Below, piece after piece: positions 45,602 through 55,155 of a stretch of 64,000 nt of DNA (the first letter of the stretch is position 1; each line of letters starts with the position of its first letter). Source of the stretch: Bdellovibrio reynosensis (GTDB lineage: Bacteria > Bdellovibrionota > Bdellovibrionia > Bdellovibrionales > Bdellovibrionaceae); the NCBI RefSeq assembly GCF_022814725.1, contig NZ_CP093442.1:2294001-2358000 (forward strand). The letters are read 5' to 3'. Under the pieces are notes generated by a model. The model made no database searches. It was not told the origin of the DNA and saw nothing but the letters and a program-made list of their open reading frames with translations. The translations under genes were made by a program, and so were the position numbers.

Positions 45602-46530
45602 TGATTGATACCCGTGATGATGAACAATGGATGAGATTTGCTTTAAGTCTTGCAAAAAAGGCCGCCCACAAAGGGGAAGTCCCCGTGGCGGCACTTTTAG
45701 TAGGACCGGAAGGCTTAATTACCCAAGCGATCAACACACGGGAGCGTCAACAAACTCCCATTGGCCATGCAGAGCTTTTCTGTTTACATAAAGCCTCGCA
45801 AAAAAAAGGCAACTGGCGCCTAAACGAGTGCACACTTTACGTTACATTAGAACCTTGCGTGATGTGCGCAGGAGCCATTCAACAATCACGTGTTCAGCGC
45901 GTGGTTTATGGCGCCACGGATCCAAAAGGTGGAGCGGTAAAAAGCCTATTTCAAGTCCTAAATGATGATCGCCTTAATCACAAAGTTGATGTCACTTCGG
46001 GCGTTCTCGAAAAAGAATGCAGCGAACTTCTTCATGGTTTTTTCCAGTCCCGCCGCGATGAAGAAAAGGCAGAAAAAGCCCAAAAAGTTTATCGCAAACG
46101 AGCTTCCGTTATCGTTGTTCATAAAAATAAAATACTTGGCTTTAATGCCGTAGATCCCGTGTCCCAGGAACCCTACTTTTTCCTTCCTGGTGGCAGAGTC
46201 GAAGACGGTGAAACGCCAAAAGAAACTGCCGAGCGTGAATGCCTTGAAGAAACCGGGTACCGTGTGCGCGTTTTAGAAGAAACCGCGTTCGAAAGAAAAT
46301 ATGACTTTAATTGGAATGGTGAAATCCATGCCTGTGATACGGTTTTTTATGTCGCTCAATTAGATGAAGAATGGTCTGAACCTAAAGACGTTCGCGATAC
46401 TGATTATCACCAAGGTGTTGATTGGATTGAGGCTAAAAACGCTTCAGATGTTTTTTCGTATAATAAAGACATCCTGTGGGCCGTGCAAAAATTGCTGAAA
46501 ACCGCTCAAAAGAAATCCGCCTTGCGCTAA
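45601..46530 (+). CDS. TadA-type deaminase fused to a Nudix hydrolase
   Basis: 309 residues from the GTG at 45601 (AAGGAAG four bases upstream; overlaps the TerC stop). Residues about 1-150 are a cytidine/adenosine deaminase fold with H56-A-E58 in GHAELF and C86-x-x-C89 in EPCVMC, the zinc site of tRNA adenosine deaminase TadA, which makes inosine at the wobble base of tRNA-Arg. Residues about 165-300 form a Nudix hydrolase with a complete box (GGRVEDGE...REC-EETGY, 197-220). The Nudix target is unknown; it may sanitise nucleotides. Whether the fusion is the sole TadA cannot be told from the window. Confidence 0.88.
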   Translation: MIDTRDDEQWMRFALSLAKKAAHKGEVPVAALLVGPEGLITQAINTRERQQTPIGHAELFCLHKASQKKGNWRLNECTLYVTLEPCVMCAGAIQQSRVQRVVYGATDPKGGAVKSLFQVLNDDRLNHKVDVTSGVLEKECSELLHGFFQSRRDEEKAEKAQKVYRKRASVIVVHKNKILGFNAVDPVSQEPYFFLPGGRVEDGETPKETAERECLEETGYRVRVLEETAFERKYDFNWNGEIHACDTVFYVAQLDEEWSEPKDVRDTDYHQGVDWIEAKNASDVFSYNKDILWAVQKLLKTAQKKSALR

Positions 46531-46559
46531 AAATGGGGGGCTGTTACAACGAGCCTCTT

Positions 46560-47927
46560 ATGACTACGACAAAATTTACTGACCTCCCTTTGATTGCTCC
46601 CCTTCAGTTCGCTTTAAAAGAAGCAGGCTATGAACACCCAACACCAATTCAGTTGGCGGCTATGCCTATTGTTCTTGAAGGAAAAGATCTTCTTGGAATC
46701 GCGCAAACAGGGACTGGTAAGACAGCTGCTTTTTCATTACCTATCTTGCAAAACTTATCAAAGCATCGCACTCGCCCAGAAAGCAAATGCCCACGCGCTT
46801 TAATTCTGACTCCGACGCGTGAACTTGCGATTCAGATTCATGAAAATATCGAAGCCTACGGAAAGCACTTAAACCTAAAGCACGCCGTGATCTTTGGTGG
46901 TGTTGGCCAAAACCCGCAAGTGCGCGCACTTCAAGCTGGTGTTGATATTCTGGTGGCGACCCCGGGCCGTTTGATTGATTTGTTCCAACAAAAATTCCTG
47001 CGTTTAGATAAAGTTGAAATCTTCGTTCTTGATGAAGCCGATCGCATGCTTGATATGGGTTTCATGCAAGACATTAAACGCATCTTGCCTTTGCTTCCTA
47101 AAAAGCGTCACAACCTGTTTTTCTCGGCAACCATGCCGCCAGAAATTGCTAAACTTGCCCACAGCATTTTAGTGGATCCAGAAAAAGTGGAAGTAACACC
47201 GACATCATCTACCGCTGAAAAAGTGGATCAAAAGGTGATGTACGTTGAAAAGAAAGATAAGTTAGATCTTTTGATTCATCTTCTTAAAGACAACAATCTT
47301 TCGCGCGTTTTAGTTTTCGTGGCGATGAAACACGGTGCAAATCGTGTTGTTGATAAACTTGTAAAAGCTGGCATTGAAGCTGCCGGTATTCACGGTGATA
47401 AATCGCAGAACGCCCGTCAAAGAGCTTTAGAAGAATTCAAAACAGGCGATGTGCGCGTACTGGTAGCTACGGATATCGCTGCTCGCGGAATTGATATTGA
47501 TAACATCAGTCACGTGATCAATCTGGATGTTCCACATATTCCTGAAAGTTACGTGCACAGAATTGGCCGTACCGCTCGCGCTGGTGCAAGTGGTGATGCA
47601 ATTTCATTCTGTACTGCTGAAGAAAAATCGTTCATGTTCGCAATCGAAAAGGTGACTCGTCAAAAAGTCGAAGTGATTAAGGATCAGCCTTATCATTCAG
47701 TTGAAATTGAAAATGCAGCGGTTGTAAGCCCAGGTAAAGCAAAAGCGATGCTTGAAGGCCAACGCATGGAAAACAGAGCTAAGAACTATAAAAGAAAACC
47801 CCACAGAGGCCCTGCTGGTGGACCAAAACCTGGTCATGGTGGCGGTCACGGCAAAGGTGGCGGCGTCGGTAAAGGCAAAAGCGGCGGATTTAAAAAATTC
47901 GGCGGAAAGAAGCCTGCGGGCAAATAG
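46560..47927 (+). CDS. DEAD-box ATP-dependent RNA helicase (RhlE-like)
   Basis: 455 residues from the ATG at 46560; earlier in-frame starts overlap the Nudix gene. Motifs: Q motif (FTDLPLIAPL to PTPIQ), Walker A AQTGTGKT near 48-55, PTREL, DEAD near 157, SAT, and HRIGRTAR near 337. The C-terminal 45 residues are Gly/Lys/Pro-rich (HGGGHGKGGGVGKGKSGG), typical of RNA-binding tails of RhlE-type helicases. It remodels RNA in ribosome assembly or cold response in related bacteria. It follows the Nudix gene closely and ends at a strong bidirectional terminator. Confidence 0.93.
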   Translation: MTTTKFTDLPLIAPLQFALKEAGYEHPTPIQLAAMPIVLEGKDLLGIAQTGTGKTAAFSLPILQNLSKHRTRPESKCPRALILTPTRELAIQIHENIEAYGKHLNLKHAVIFGGVGQNPQVRALQAGVDILVATPGRLIDLFQQKFLRLDKVEIFVLDEADRMLDMGFMQDIKRILPLLPKKRHNLFFSATMPPEIAKLAHSILVDPEKVEVTPTSSTAEKVDQKVMYVEKKDKLDLLIHLLKDNNLSRVLVFVAMKHGANRVVDKLVKAGIEAAGIHGDKSQNARQRALEEFKTGDVRVLVATDIAARGIDIDNISHVINLDVPHIPESYVHRIGRTARAGASGDAISFCTAEEKSFMFAIEKVTRQKVEVIKDQPYHSVEIENAAVVSPGKAKAMLEGQRMENRAKNYKRKPHRGPAGGPKPGHGGGHGKGGGVGKGKSGGFKKFGGKKPAGK

Positions 47928-47955
47928 ATTCTAAAAAAACAGGAATCCAGAAATA

Positions 47956-47985
47956 AAAAAGGCCAAGATCACTCTTGGCCTTTTT
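47956..47985. terminator. Bidirectional terminator between convergent genes
   Basis: A 13-bp stem (47956-47968 with 47973-47985) includes A/T runs at both ends and a 4-base loop. It lies between the helicase gene and the response-regulator gene and can serve both. Confidence 0.9.
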
Positions 47986-48008
47986 CTTTTTAATATAAAA
48001 AACTAAAA

Positions 48009-48728
48009 CTATTCTTGAGATTCTAATCGGTAACCCAACGAAGGAACCGCTACGATACGACCGTTAAACTTATTGATCTTGCGTTTAAGGTAGTTGATTT
48101 GTGAATCCACGTTACGTGAAGTCACTTCTGTATCGCCCCAAATTTCAGTCAGACATTTTTCACGAGTCACTAGATTGTTTTTACCAGCAACAAGAAGTTT
48201 CAAAATATCGAATTGTTTTGGCGTTAAGTTTACTTCTTCTCCGTCAACGAAAACTTGGCGAGAAAGAAGATTCATACGCAAATTCGCAGCCGTTAATTCA
48301 GAAGCCATTTCTGGTTCTTTATCATTTAAGCGCGCTTTAATTCTAAGGATAAGTTCTTTCACGTGGAAAGGCTTAGAGATGAAATCATCAGCGCCTGTTT
48401 CAAACGCTTTAATTCTTTCATCAATAGTCGCTGCACCGGAAACGAAAATGATCGGCGTGTTTTTAGTGCTTTCGTTTTCACGAATAACACGGCAAACATC
48501 CACGCCCATCATGCCTGGCATTTTATAATCTAAAAGGATTAGATCCGGCTTCTTATCATTAATGAGCTTTACAGCTGCATTACTGTCAGATGTGTAAGAG
48601 CATTCGTATGTAGAACTAAGGATCTCTGCAAGCAACTTACAGCTTTCCTCGTAGTCATCTACAATCACGATTTTTTTGGCGGTCAAATCCTCACCTCTAA
48701 AAGGGGTTTCATTAATTAGTGCGTTCAT
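48009..48728 (-). CDS. OmpR/PhoB-type response regulator
   Basis: 239 residues from the ATG at 48728, with AAGGAG 11 bases upstream; an in-frame GTG at 48752 overlapping the previous stop is possible. Receiver domain about 18-135 with D24-D25, phospho-acceptor D67 in LLDYKMPGMMG and K119 in FISKPFHV. Winged-helix DNA-binding domain about 145-237 with the recognition helix region TSRNVDSQINYLKRKINK. No cognate kinase is adjacent. It ends the prkA-yeaH-spoVR-yciH transcript, so it may be expressed with the starvation-stress kinase. Confidence 0.88.
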   Translation of the reverse strand: MNALINETPFRGEDLTAKKIVIVDDYEESCKLLAEILSSTYECSYTSDSNAAVKLINDKKPDLILLDYKMPGMMGVDVCRVIRENESTKNTPIIFVSGAATIDERIKAFETGADDFISKPFHVKELILRIKARLNDKEPEMASELTAANLRMNLLSRQVFVDGEEVNLTPKQFDILKLLVAGKNNLVTREKCLTEIWGDTEVTSRNVDSQINYLKRKINKFNGRIVAVPSLGYRLESQE

Positions 48729-48748
48729 TCTTGAAACGTCTCCTTCTG

Positions 48749-49108
48749 TCACATACCTTTAAACTTAATCTGCTTTTGTTCAAGAATTCTTTTTAGTTGA
48801 TCCCTTTTATCACCTTGTATCTCAATTGTACCACCATTTTCAGAGATGGTATGAGTTCCTCCAACACCGCACTTTGCTTTCATTTCTTTACATAGGCCCT
48901 TAAGGAAATCTTCGTTTTTTGGAAAACCATCCATAACTGTAACGGTTTTCCCACCGCGCCCGTTTTTCTCAATGCGAAATTTAACAGTATATTGACCGGT
49001 CACTTGTTCTTGCGTGATACACTTGCAGTCTTCTTTTAGAACATTACACTTTTCACAACGAACCTGATCTTTCGGATCCGTACTATAAACTAACCTGGTG
49101 TTTTTCAT
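48749..49108 (-). CDS. yciH: SUI1/eIF1-like translation factor (YciH family)
   Basis: 119 residues. The C-terminal SUI1 domain (about 48-119) has KTVTVMDGFPKNEDFLKGLCK and the CGVGGTHTISENGGTIEIQGD signature region. The N-terminus has a four-cysteine knuckle (CEKCNVLKEDCKC), suggesting a zinc site. YciH discriminates start sites or initiator tRNA in bacteria in vitro. It is coupled to the spoVR stop by a TAATG overlap, and its own stop is next to the response regulator. Confidence 0.85.
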   Translation of the reverse strand: MKNTRLVYSTDPKDQVRCEKCNVLKEDCKCITQEQVTGQYTVKFRIEKNGRGGKTVTVMDGFPKNEDFLKGLCKEMKAKCGVGGTHTISENGGTIEIQGDKRDQLKRILEQKQIKFKGM

Positions 49109-50631
49109 TACCCTTTGCTTTCCTCAGTAGCTGCATTAGCGCTCGGTTCTTCCCCAAGCTTGTGGGTTGTATACTCTTTTCCATCGAATCTAAAAAGCTG
49201 CGGAGTTTCATCCATCAAAGTAGCTAAATTCACTGGACGTTTCCACATTTTATAAACGTTCTTCAGTGTCTCGCTCATGAAGTCAGGTTGCATATCAATG
49301 CCTTCATGAAGATGGGTTAGCAATAGCTCGCCGCGGTTCTCGAAATTCGCATCTTCAATGCGGATGATCGGCTGTCCAAAGTTAGTCATATGGAACAACA
49401 ATTGTGCTTTGATTGCCTTAAAATCCTTGGTATCAACCTCGAATTTTTGAGTCTTCTTATTAAATTTATAAACAAAGAGTTTATTTCTGACGCAGAAGTC
49501 CTCTGTTAAGAACTGGTCAATAAAAGTGACATCATTACAAACTTTGCGAACTTCAAAAATCTTATCGCGCCCGAGTCGTAAATCACGATTCCAGTTCTTT
49601 TTCTCGCGAACATCGTCGCACTGTTCCCATTCTCGTCCGAATTGTCCCTTGTTCCAACGCTCCTCGATATCACGGAAAAGCTCGATTCCCACTTTATAAG
49701 GATTGTATCCATTCGGAGCCATCGCCATTGTTCCGCTGTGATGATCAGCGAAATCAATAATCTCTGAATCATCTAGGATTTTGGTCGTCATTAATTTTGA
49801 ATGCCAATACGAAGCCCAACCTTCATTCATGGTCTTCGTCATTCCTTGCGGAGCAAAGTAGTAAGCTTCATCACGAATGATTGTAAGAACATCCACCTGC
49901 CAATCCGTCAGCGGAGCATGATGAATGAAGAAATTTAAAACATCTCTTTCTGGTTCACGTGGAAAGCGATTGGCTTTTTCAAAAGCTTCTTGTTCTGCTT
50001 TCTTTCTTTGTTCTTCGACAAATGAAGGCGGATTAATATAATCACGCATGTAAGAGCGGTCTACCCGTAGCAAATAATTTGCTTCTTGCGGGCGAGAGTC
50101 TTCCACTTTTACCACAGACTTTTCCACATACGGACTATAGCGATCGATCAGGTTTTCTAACGACAAACACACGTCGATAAAATTTTCGACGACATCAATT
50201 CCATAGCGGTCCATGTAGCGACGAATGCGAGTCGCATGATTCGCCATCTGATCCATCATCTTGCGATTGGTTTTAGAAAACCAAATGTTGTTCTTAAAGA
50301 AATCGCAATGCCCGTACACGTGGGCCATTACAAGTTTCTGATCCATCATTGCGTTTCCTTCCATCAGGTACGCGTAACAAGGATCCGTATTAATTACCAT
50401 TTCGTAAATTTTTGAAAGACCGTATTCATAGCTCTTAGAAAGATGTTCGTACTCCATGCCGAACTTCCAGTGAGGATAGCGCACCGGAAAACCGCCATAG
50501 GCAGCAAACTGATTGATTTGATCATAGGTAATCAATTCGAAAATAGTTTCGAAGCAATCAAGGCCCGCGTCTTTAGCAATCTGGCAGATTCTTTTTCTTT
50601 CGGCTTCTAATTCAGGTGTCAAGTTAGCCAT
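49108..50631 (-). CDS. spoVR: SpoVR family protein
   Basis: 507 residues. The SpoVR family is recognised by PVRYPHWKFGMEYEHLSKSY near 48-67 and the EMVINTDPCYAYLMEGN segment near 77-93. The Bacillus homologue is needed for spore cortex formation; the role in non-spore formers is unknown. It is the third member of the conserved PrkA-YeaH-SpoVR set, 15 bases after yeaH. It starts with GGGGG four bases before the ATG and shares one base with yciH. Confidence 0.93.
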   Translation of the reverse strand: MANLTPELEAERKRICQIAKDAGLDCFETIFELITYDQINQFAAYGGFPVRYPHWKFGMEYEHLSKSYEYGLSKIYEMVINTDPCYAYLMEGNAMMDQKLVMAHVYGHCDFFKNNIWFSKTNRKMMDQMANHATRIRRYMDRYGIDVVENFIDVCLSLENLIDRYSPYVEKSVVKVEDSRPQEANYLLRVDRSYMRDYINPPSFVEEQRKKAEQEAFEKANRFPREPERDVLNFFIHHAPLTDWQVDVLTIIRDEAYYFAPQGMTKTMNEGWASYWHSKLMTTKILDDSEIIDFADHHSGTMAMAPNGYNPYKVGIELFRDIEERWNKGQFGREWEQCDDVREKKNWNRDLRLGRDKIFEVRKVCNDVTFIDQFLTEDFCVRNKLFVYKFNKKTQKFEVDTKDFKAIKAQLLFHMTNFGQPIIRIEDANFENRGELLLTHLHEGIDMQPDFMSETLKNVYKMWKRPVNLATLMDETPQLFRFDGKEYTTHKLGEEPSANAATEESKG

Positions 50632-50646
50632 GGGGCCCCCTGTACT

Positions 50647-51744
50647 TTACTTTCCCTTACCAAGGAAATCTTTGATCGAATCAAGGATCTTATCGCGGTT
50701 TTCAACTTGGCTAAGGGTAAGTCTATCATCCGTGCCAAATTCTTTTTGCAGGTCTTTTAGGAATTGACCGCTGCCGTATTTACTTTCCACTTGCCCGTAA
50801 CTAAACACGTTACAATTCGGAAGAAAGAATTCAGTCAGCATCTTAATACATAATCTTGTGTCTTCACCGGACCAGTTATCACCATCACTAAAATGGAAAG
50901 GATAAATGTTCCACTCGTGAACCGGATAATCTTGCAAGATGATCTCTTGGCAAAGTTTGTATGCAGAACTGATTAAAGTACCGCCCGATTCACTGGTTCT
51001 AAAGAAAGTATCTTCATCCACTTCTTTGGCAGCAGCATCATGGATAATGAAACGAGTTTCTAAACCCTTATAATGTTTCTTTAGCCATGTATTGATCCAA
51101 AAACTTTCTAAACGAACGATTTCTTTTTGTTCATCACCCATTGAGCCCGACACGTCCATCATGTAGATCACAACTGCTTGCGTTTGCGGCTGGTGAACTT
51201 TCTTGAAGGACTTGTATTGCATGTCCCGACGGATCGGTAAAACCAAAGGCTCTTCAGCGTCGTAGGTGCCAGCACCAACCATACGCTTTAAAGCTCTTTT
51301 ATAGGAAGATTTAAAATGACGAAGCCCCTCAGGTCCCACCGGAGCAAGGCCTGTGAACTTCGTTTTCATGGAATCAATATTTTTTGCGCCTTTAGGTTCA
51401 ATGCGCGGTAGTTGCAACTTCTCACCAAGAATGTCGGCAAGTTCATCCATTGAAAGTTCAACTTCCAAAAGATGTTCCCCAGGTGCTTCACCAGCTTGGC
51501 CTTGACCGCCTTCGCCTGGGTCACCCACGTCTTGACCGGGCTGACCTTCACCTTGGCCGACCCCACCTTGTTGTTTGGGACCGTAGCGAAAATTAGGGAT
51601 ATCAATGCGTGGAAGTGGAATTTTCACAAATTCGTTTTCACGCTTCCCGATCATTTCGCCTTGAGAGACATACTTACGCAGGTCTTCTTTAACCTTGCCC
51701 TTTACGATCTCTCTAAATCTATTATGGTCTTCCCGTATAGACAT
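50647..51744 (-). CDS. yeaH: YeaH/YhbH family protein (DUF444)
   Basis: 365 residues. The N-terminal third is charged, with a Gly/Gln-rich low-complexity stretch ([16 protein letters not shown]) near 71-86. The C-terminal half is VWA-like, with [12 protein letters not shown] near 196 as a probable metal-binding DxSxS motif. YeaH is a partner of the PrkA-type kinase YeaG in enterobacteria and acts in nitrogen starvation and stress. It is the second gene of the operon; its start overlaps the prkA stop by one base. Confidence 0.92.
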   Translation of the reverse strand: MSIREDHNRFREIVKGKVKEDLRKYVSQGEMIGKRENEFVKIPLPRIDIPNFRYGPKQQGGVGQGEGQPGQDVGDPGEGGQGQAGEAPGEHLLEVELSMDELADILGEKLQLPRIEPKGAKNIDSMKTKFTGLAPVGPEGLRHFKSSYKRALKRMVGAGTYDAEEPLVLPIRRDMQYKSFKKVHQPQTQAVVIYMMDVSGSMGDEQKEIVRLESFWINTWLKKHYKGLETRFIIHDAAAKEVDEDTFFRTSESGGTLISSAYKLCQEIILQDYPVHEWNIYPFHFSDGDNWSGEDTRLCIKMLTEFFLPNCNVFSYGQVESKYGSGQFLKDLQKEFGTDDRLTLSQVENRDKILDSIKDFLGKGK

Positions 51745-53819
51745 TATTTATTCTTTACGTCCCCTCGGGCGAAGATACTTGCAACGTAGTGAAGCACGTC
51801 AGTTGCAGAAATTTCGTCATACCCGAAGTCCTTGATGAGACGAGTTTTAACGATATCAATTTTTTCTTGAGTATCTTTGTCAGCCACGTTGCTAACTAAT
51901 GTAGTTAACTTGATGCTGTCTTTCTGATCCTCAAATAATTTTAATTCGATCGCTTTATGAAGGCGTTCGTTCATTTTGTAATTGAACTTCTTACCTTCCA
52001 AAGCCAAGGCCCCGATGTAATTCATGATCTCGCGACGGAAGTCATCTTTGCGCGATTCAGGAATTTCGATCTTATCTTCAATCGAACGCATTAAACGCTC
52101 ATCCGGTTCCTCGTCGTTACCAGTAAACTGGTTACGAACTTTTTCACGTTGCGTGTAAGCTTTCACGTTATCGATGTAGTTCGCGCAAAGTCTTTGCATC
52201 GCACTTTCATCGGCACTGATTGCTCTTTGCACTTCGGCCTTTATGATCTCTTCGTATTCTTGCATCACCACGCCAAGAAGTTCCTTGAATTCCGTTTTCA
52301 ACTCTTCATTAGAAATGAGCGAGTGATTTTTTAAGCCGGATTCAAGTTCCTTAAACACCATGAACGGATTCACAGAGCCTTTGTTGGACTGCTGAGCCGC
52401 CACTAAAGCGTTTGACAACTTATCTTGGATATAACGAGCCGAAATACCTTCTAAACCTTCGCGGTTGGCTTCCTTACGAAGCTCACGCACGTTGTCTTCC
52501 GTGTAGTTCGGTAATGTTTTACCGTTATACAGTTTTAGTTTTTGCAAACGCGTTAGGTTTGCTTTCTTAGGTTTTTCTAAACGAGTTAAGATAGCCCACA
52601 TCGCTGCCATTTCAACCGTGTGCGGAGCGATACTGATTCCGCGAACTTTTTGGGAATTGAAATCACGCTTATAGATGTTGATTTCATCTCTCCAACGAGT
52701 GATGTACGGAATATCAATTTTCACAGTACGGTCACGAAGGGCTTCCATGAATTCGTTGTCTTGAAGACGACGGTACTCTGGCTCATTTGTGTGACCGATG
52801 ATTACTTCATCGATATGGGTTTGCGCGAATTTTTTTGGCTTCACGCGATGTTCTTGCGAAGCACCCAGTAGATCGTACAAGAACGCTACGTCAAGTTTCA
52901 GAACCTCAACGAACTCAATCATGCCGCGATTAGCGACGTTGAACTCTCCGTCAAAGTTAAACGCGCGAGGATCTGAATCAGAACCGTATTCAGCGATCTT
53001 ACGGTAATTGATATCACCAGTTAATTCTGTCGAGTCTTGGTTCTTTTCATCTTTAGGTTGGAAGGTACCAATACCAATACGGTCAGCTTCTGAAATGAAA
53101 AGTCTTTTCACGCGAACGTGGGAAAGAACTTGCATTAAGTTGCCTTCGTATTTTTCCATCAATGCTTTAAAAATGAACCTTGAAGGAGGACTTAGTTCAC
53201 CATCTACGTGAACACGGAAAGATCCGTCTTGGCCTTTGTTGATAGAGTCATAAACCGATTGGCGCATTTCTTCTGGAATCAAAAGAAGCGGCTCTTCGTT
53301 CATCGGTGAAGGGAAAGACTTAACACCTTTACCCAAGATACCATCAAGTTCTAATTTTTCATCAATCCATTCAAAAGTGTACACCGCACCTTGTTTTTGG
53401 TGAGAGTAGCGCTCTAAGCCTTTTTTAAGCATGCGGCAGATCGTTGACTTCGCACTTCCCACCGGGCCGTGAAGTAGGATCACACGTTTTTCCGTACCGT
53501 ATCCTAAAGCAGCGGCTTTAAGTACGTTCACCAGTTTCATCAACTGTACGTCCAAACCAAACACGGCATCTTTGCCGTTATTGAATTTATCATCGAAGAA
53601 TTTATAGCGAACGACTTCTTTTTTGAAATCGATGTACGTTTCAGTGCCTTCTTCAACGATCATGTCGTACATGCGCTGGTAAGCATTGCGCGTAATTTTT
53701 GGATTTTCTTTTACTAGATCGAGGTACTCCTCGAAGGTGCCACTCCAATGCTCTTTAGCTTGAGTGCTTGAGTTCTGCCAGTTAGTGACCAACGAATGAA
53801 GATCAATCTTAGAGGCCAT
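51744..53819 (-). CDS. prkA: PrkA-family serine protein kinase (YeaG-like)
   Basis: 691 residues. The N-terminal AAA-like domain (about 60-380) has a Walker [10 protein letters not shown] near 118. The C-terminal part contains the PrkA kinase-like domain. The family is a serine kinase or ATPase active in nutrient-stress responses; its substrates here are unknown. The gene is first in the operon with yeaH, spoVR, yciH and a response regulator. GGGAG lies six bases before the ATG. The absence of a signal peptide makes it cytoplasmic. Confidence 0.93.
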   Translation of the reverse strand: MASKIDLHSLVTNWQNSSTQAKEHWSGTFEEYLDLVKENPKITRNAYQRMYDMIVEEGTETYIDFKKEVVRYKFFDDKFNNGKDAVFGLDVQLMKLVNVLKAAALGYGTEKRVILLHGPVGSAKSTICRMLKKGLERYSHQKQGAVYTFEWIDEKLELDGILGKGVKSFPSPMNEEPLLLIPEEMRQSVYDSINKGQDGSFRVHVDGELSPPSRFIFKALMEKYEGNLMQVLSHVRVKRLFISEADRIGIGTFQPKDEKNQDSTELTGDINYRKIAEYGSDSDPRAFNFDGEFNVANRGMIEFVEVLKLDVAFLYDLLGASQEHRVKPKKFAQTHIDEVIIGHTNEPEYRRLQDNEFMEALRDRTVKIDIPYITRWRDEINIYKRDFNSQKVRGISIAPHTVEMAAMWAILTRLEKPKKANLTRLQKLKLYNGKTLPNYTEDNVRELRKEANREGLEGISARYIQDKLSNALVAAQQSNKGSVNPFMVFKELESGLKNHSLISNEELKTEFKELLGVVMQEYEEIIKAEVQRAISADESAMQRLCANYIDNVKAYTQREKVRNQFTGNDEEPDERLMRSIEDKIEIPESRKDDFRREIMNYIGALALEGKKFNYKMNERLHKAIELKLFEDQKDSIKLTTLVSNVADKDTQEKIDIVKTRLIKDFGYDEISATDVLHYVASIFARGDVKNK

Positions 53820-53893
53820 AATCTCTCCCGGTGATAAGGAAAAAACCTACTCTTCTTAGATTATGCCTCAAAGCTAGACGGTTAACGAACTAT

Positions 53894-54514
53894 TTAATTT
53901 ATTTGTATTGCTTTGAACCCCGTAGGCTGTTTCAAAGTGAACAGACCTTCCTTGAACTGGACTTCAGTCTGGGGAGCACTAAACTGCCACTGCATTTCTA
54001 ATTGCGGCGCCGTAATGACCACCTTCTTTTTACCTTCAGTTCGATCTGACCATTTAACACTGATATTTTTTTGTAAATTATCACATTGAGAAATCAGGCC
54101 TAGAGTATCAAGACTGCACTTCCATCCCATGCCACTTAACGGTTCATCAAAAGCAATGCGCGCAAGATTCATCGGGTGCAAAGATAAATTCAACACGCGA
54201 GAAATTGCAGCTTCGGTGTTCGCTCCGGAGTAAAAAGTTTTTTGTGGAAAGTTTATGTAAGAGATTTCAGATGGATTCACGACAACACTTGCCACTTGAA
54301 AACCCATCAACGCCGAAATTTCCAAACGCAGGCTTTGGTTTTTAACGGCATAAACATCAATAGTCAGAGATTGATTTTTATTCTGCTTTAAATTTTTAAC
54401 TAAGGCCTTGGTTTCCCATTGGGCCTGTTCATAGGGACCCTCTTTCACTGGCTTAGTGACACAGCTAACAGTTAAAAAGGTTAAAAAGAAAATTAGAAAA
54501 TAATTGCTCTTCAT
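53894..54514 (-). CDS. LolB/DUF4292-like outer-membrane lipoprotein, tentative
   Basis: 206 residues from the third of three tandem ATGs (54514), which puts AAGG eight bases upstream. Lipobox TVSC at about residue 18. The mature domain begins with a polar helix (AQWETKALVKNLK) and runs as an antiparallel beta sheet (SLRLEISALMGFQVASVVV, SYINFPQKTFYSG), the order of LolB/LppX half-barrels that carry lipids or lipoproteins. This is a fold guess, not a family match. Its start is 23 bases from the divergent membrane-protein gene. Confidence 0.6.
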   Translation of the reverse strand: MKSNYFLIFFLTFLTVSCVTKPVKEGPYEQAQWETKALVKNLKQNKNQSLTIDVYAVKNQSLRLEISALMGFQVASVVVNPSEISYINFPQKTFYSGANTEAAISRVLNLSLHPMNLARIAFDEPLSGMGWKCSLDTLGLISQCDNLQKNISVKWSDRTEGKKKVVITAPQLEMQWQFSAPQTEVQFKEGLFTLKQPTGFKAIQIN

Positions 54515-54537
54515 CATCATTGCCTTAGCATAGGGAA

Positions 54538-55155
54538 ATGAATTCTTTTAAACAAGCTCTGAATCAATTTAAGGCCACCTGGAAGCTAAGCCTTGCCTTT
54601 GGCGTCTTAGTGACTGCTTTTATCTTTTTAGTAAGGGACCTACCTTACGTCAGCGCTTTTTTAATTTCCTTAGGCTTTTTAATTTTTCAAGATGTCGCTA
54701 GTCATTTTATTACTGCAAAAAATTTTCAGACAAACTTTAGTTATCTTAAGACGCACCTCCCGGCATATATTATTACTTCATTCATTCTTTTGCCTACTAG
54801 CGTGCTCTTTGGATCGGCTTTAGGGATTTTACAAAGTCCCAACAATCTTTTTGTAACGGCCTCATTGGCATTAGGTTTATTGATCTTGGGTGTGTATTTT
54901 TATTTTGTTCTTAGCCAGTCACTACGTCGGCACATTGAAACAAAAGAAAGCCTGGCTAAAGCCATCGACGCTGTCGGACTGGCTTCGGTAAAGCAGTTTC
55001 AGCTATATTTACCTTTAAGTTTCTATTTTGGATTATTTATTCTAATAGCCGGAATGACATGGGGAGCGGGACTTATCGTCGCGCTCCCCATTATGTTTTA
55101 TGCTAATCACTTTTCTTATTTGGAATCTAAGGCTGCTGGTTTTCTGCAGCGATAG
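54538..55155 (+). CDS. Polytopic membrane protein of unknown function
   Basis: 205 residues with four to five hydrophobic segments (LSLAFGVLVTAFIFLV near 18-33, VSAFLISLGFLIFQDV, YIITSFILLPTSVLFGSALG, LGLLILGVYFYFVLSQ, YLPLSFYFGLFILIAGMTWGAG). AGGGAA lies directly before the ATG. Its 3' end overlaps the end of the TPR lipoprotein gene on the other strand by 29 bases. No family is recognised. It is divergent from the LolB-like gene and may form a functional pair with it. Confidence 0.65.
   Translation: MNSFKQALNQFKATWKLSLAFGVLVTAFIFLVRDLPYVSAFLISLGFLIFQDVASHFITAKNFQTNFSYLKTHLPAYIITSFILLPTSVLFGSALGILQSPNNLFVTASLALGLLILGVYFYFVLSQSLRRHIETKESLAKAIDAVGLASVKQFQLYLPLSFYFGLFILIAGMTWGAGLIVALPIMFYANHFSYLESKAAGFLQR

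Noticed and set aside
48094-48528. 144-codon plus-strand open frame
   Set aside because: It is antisense to the response-regulator gene, Ser/Arg-rich, with no start signal.
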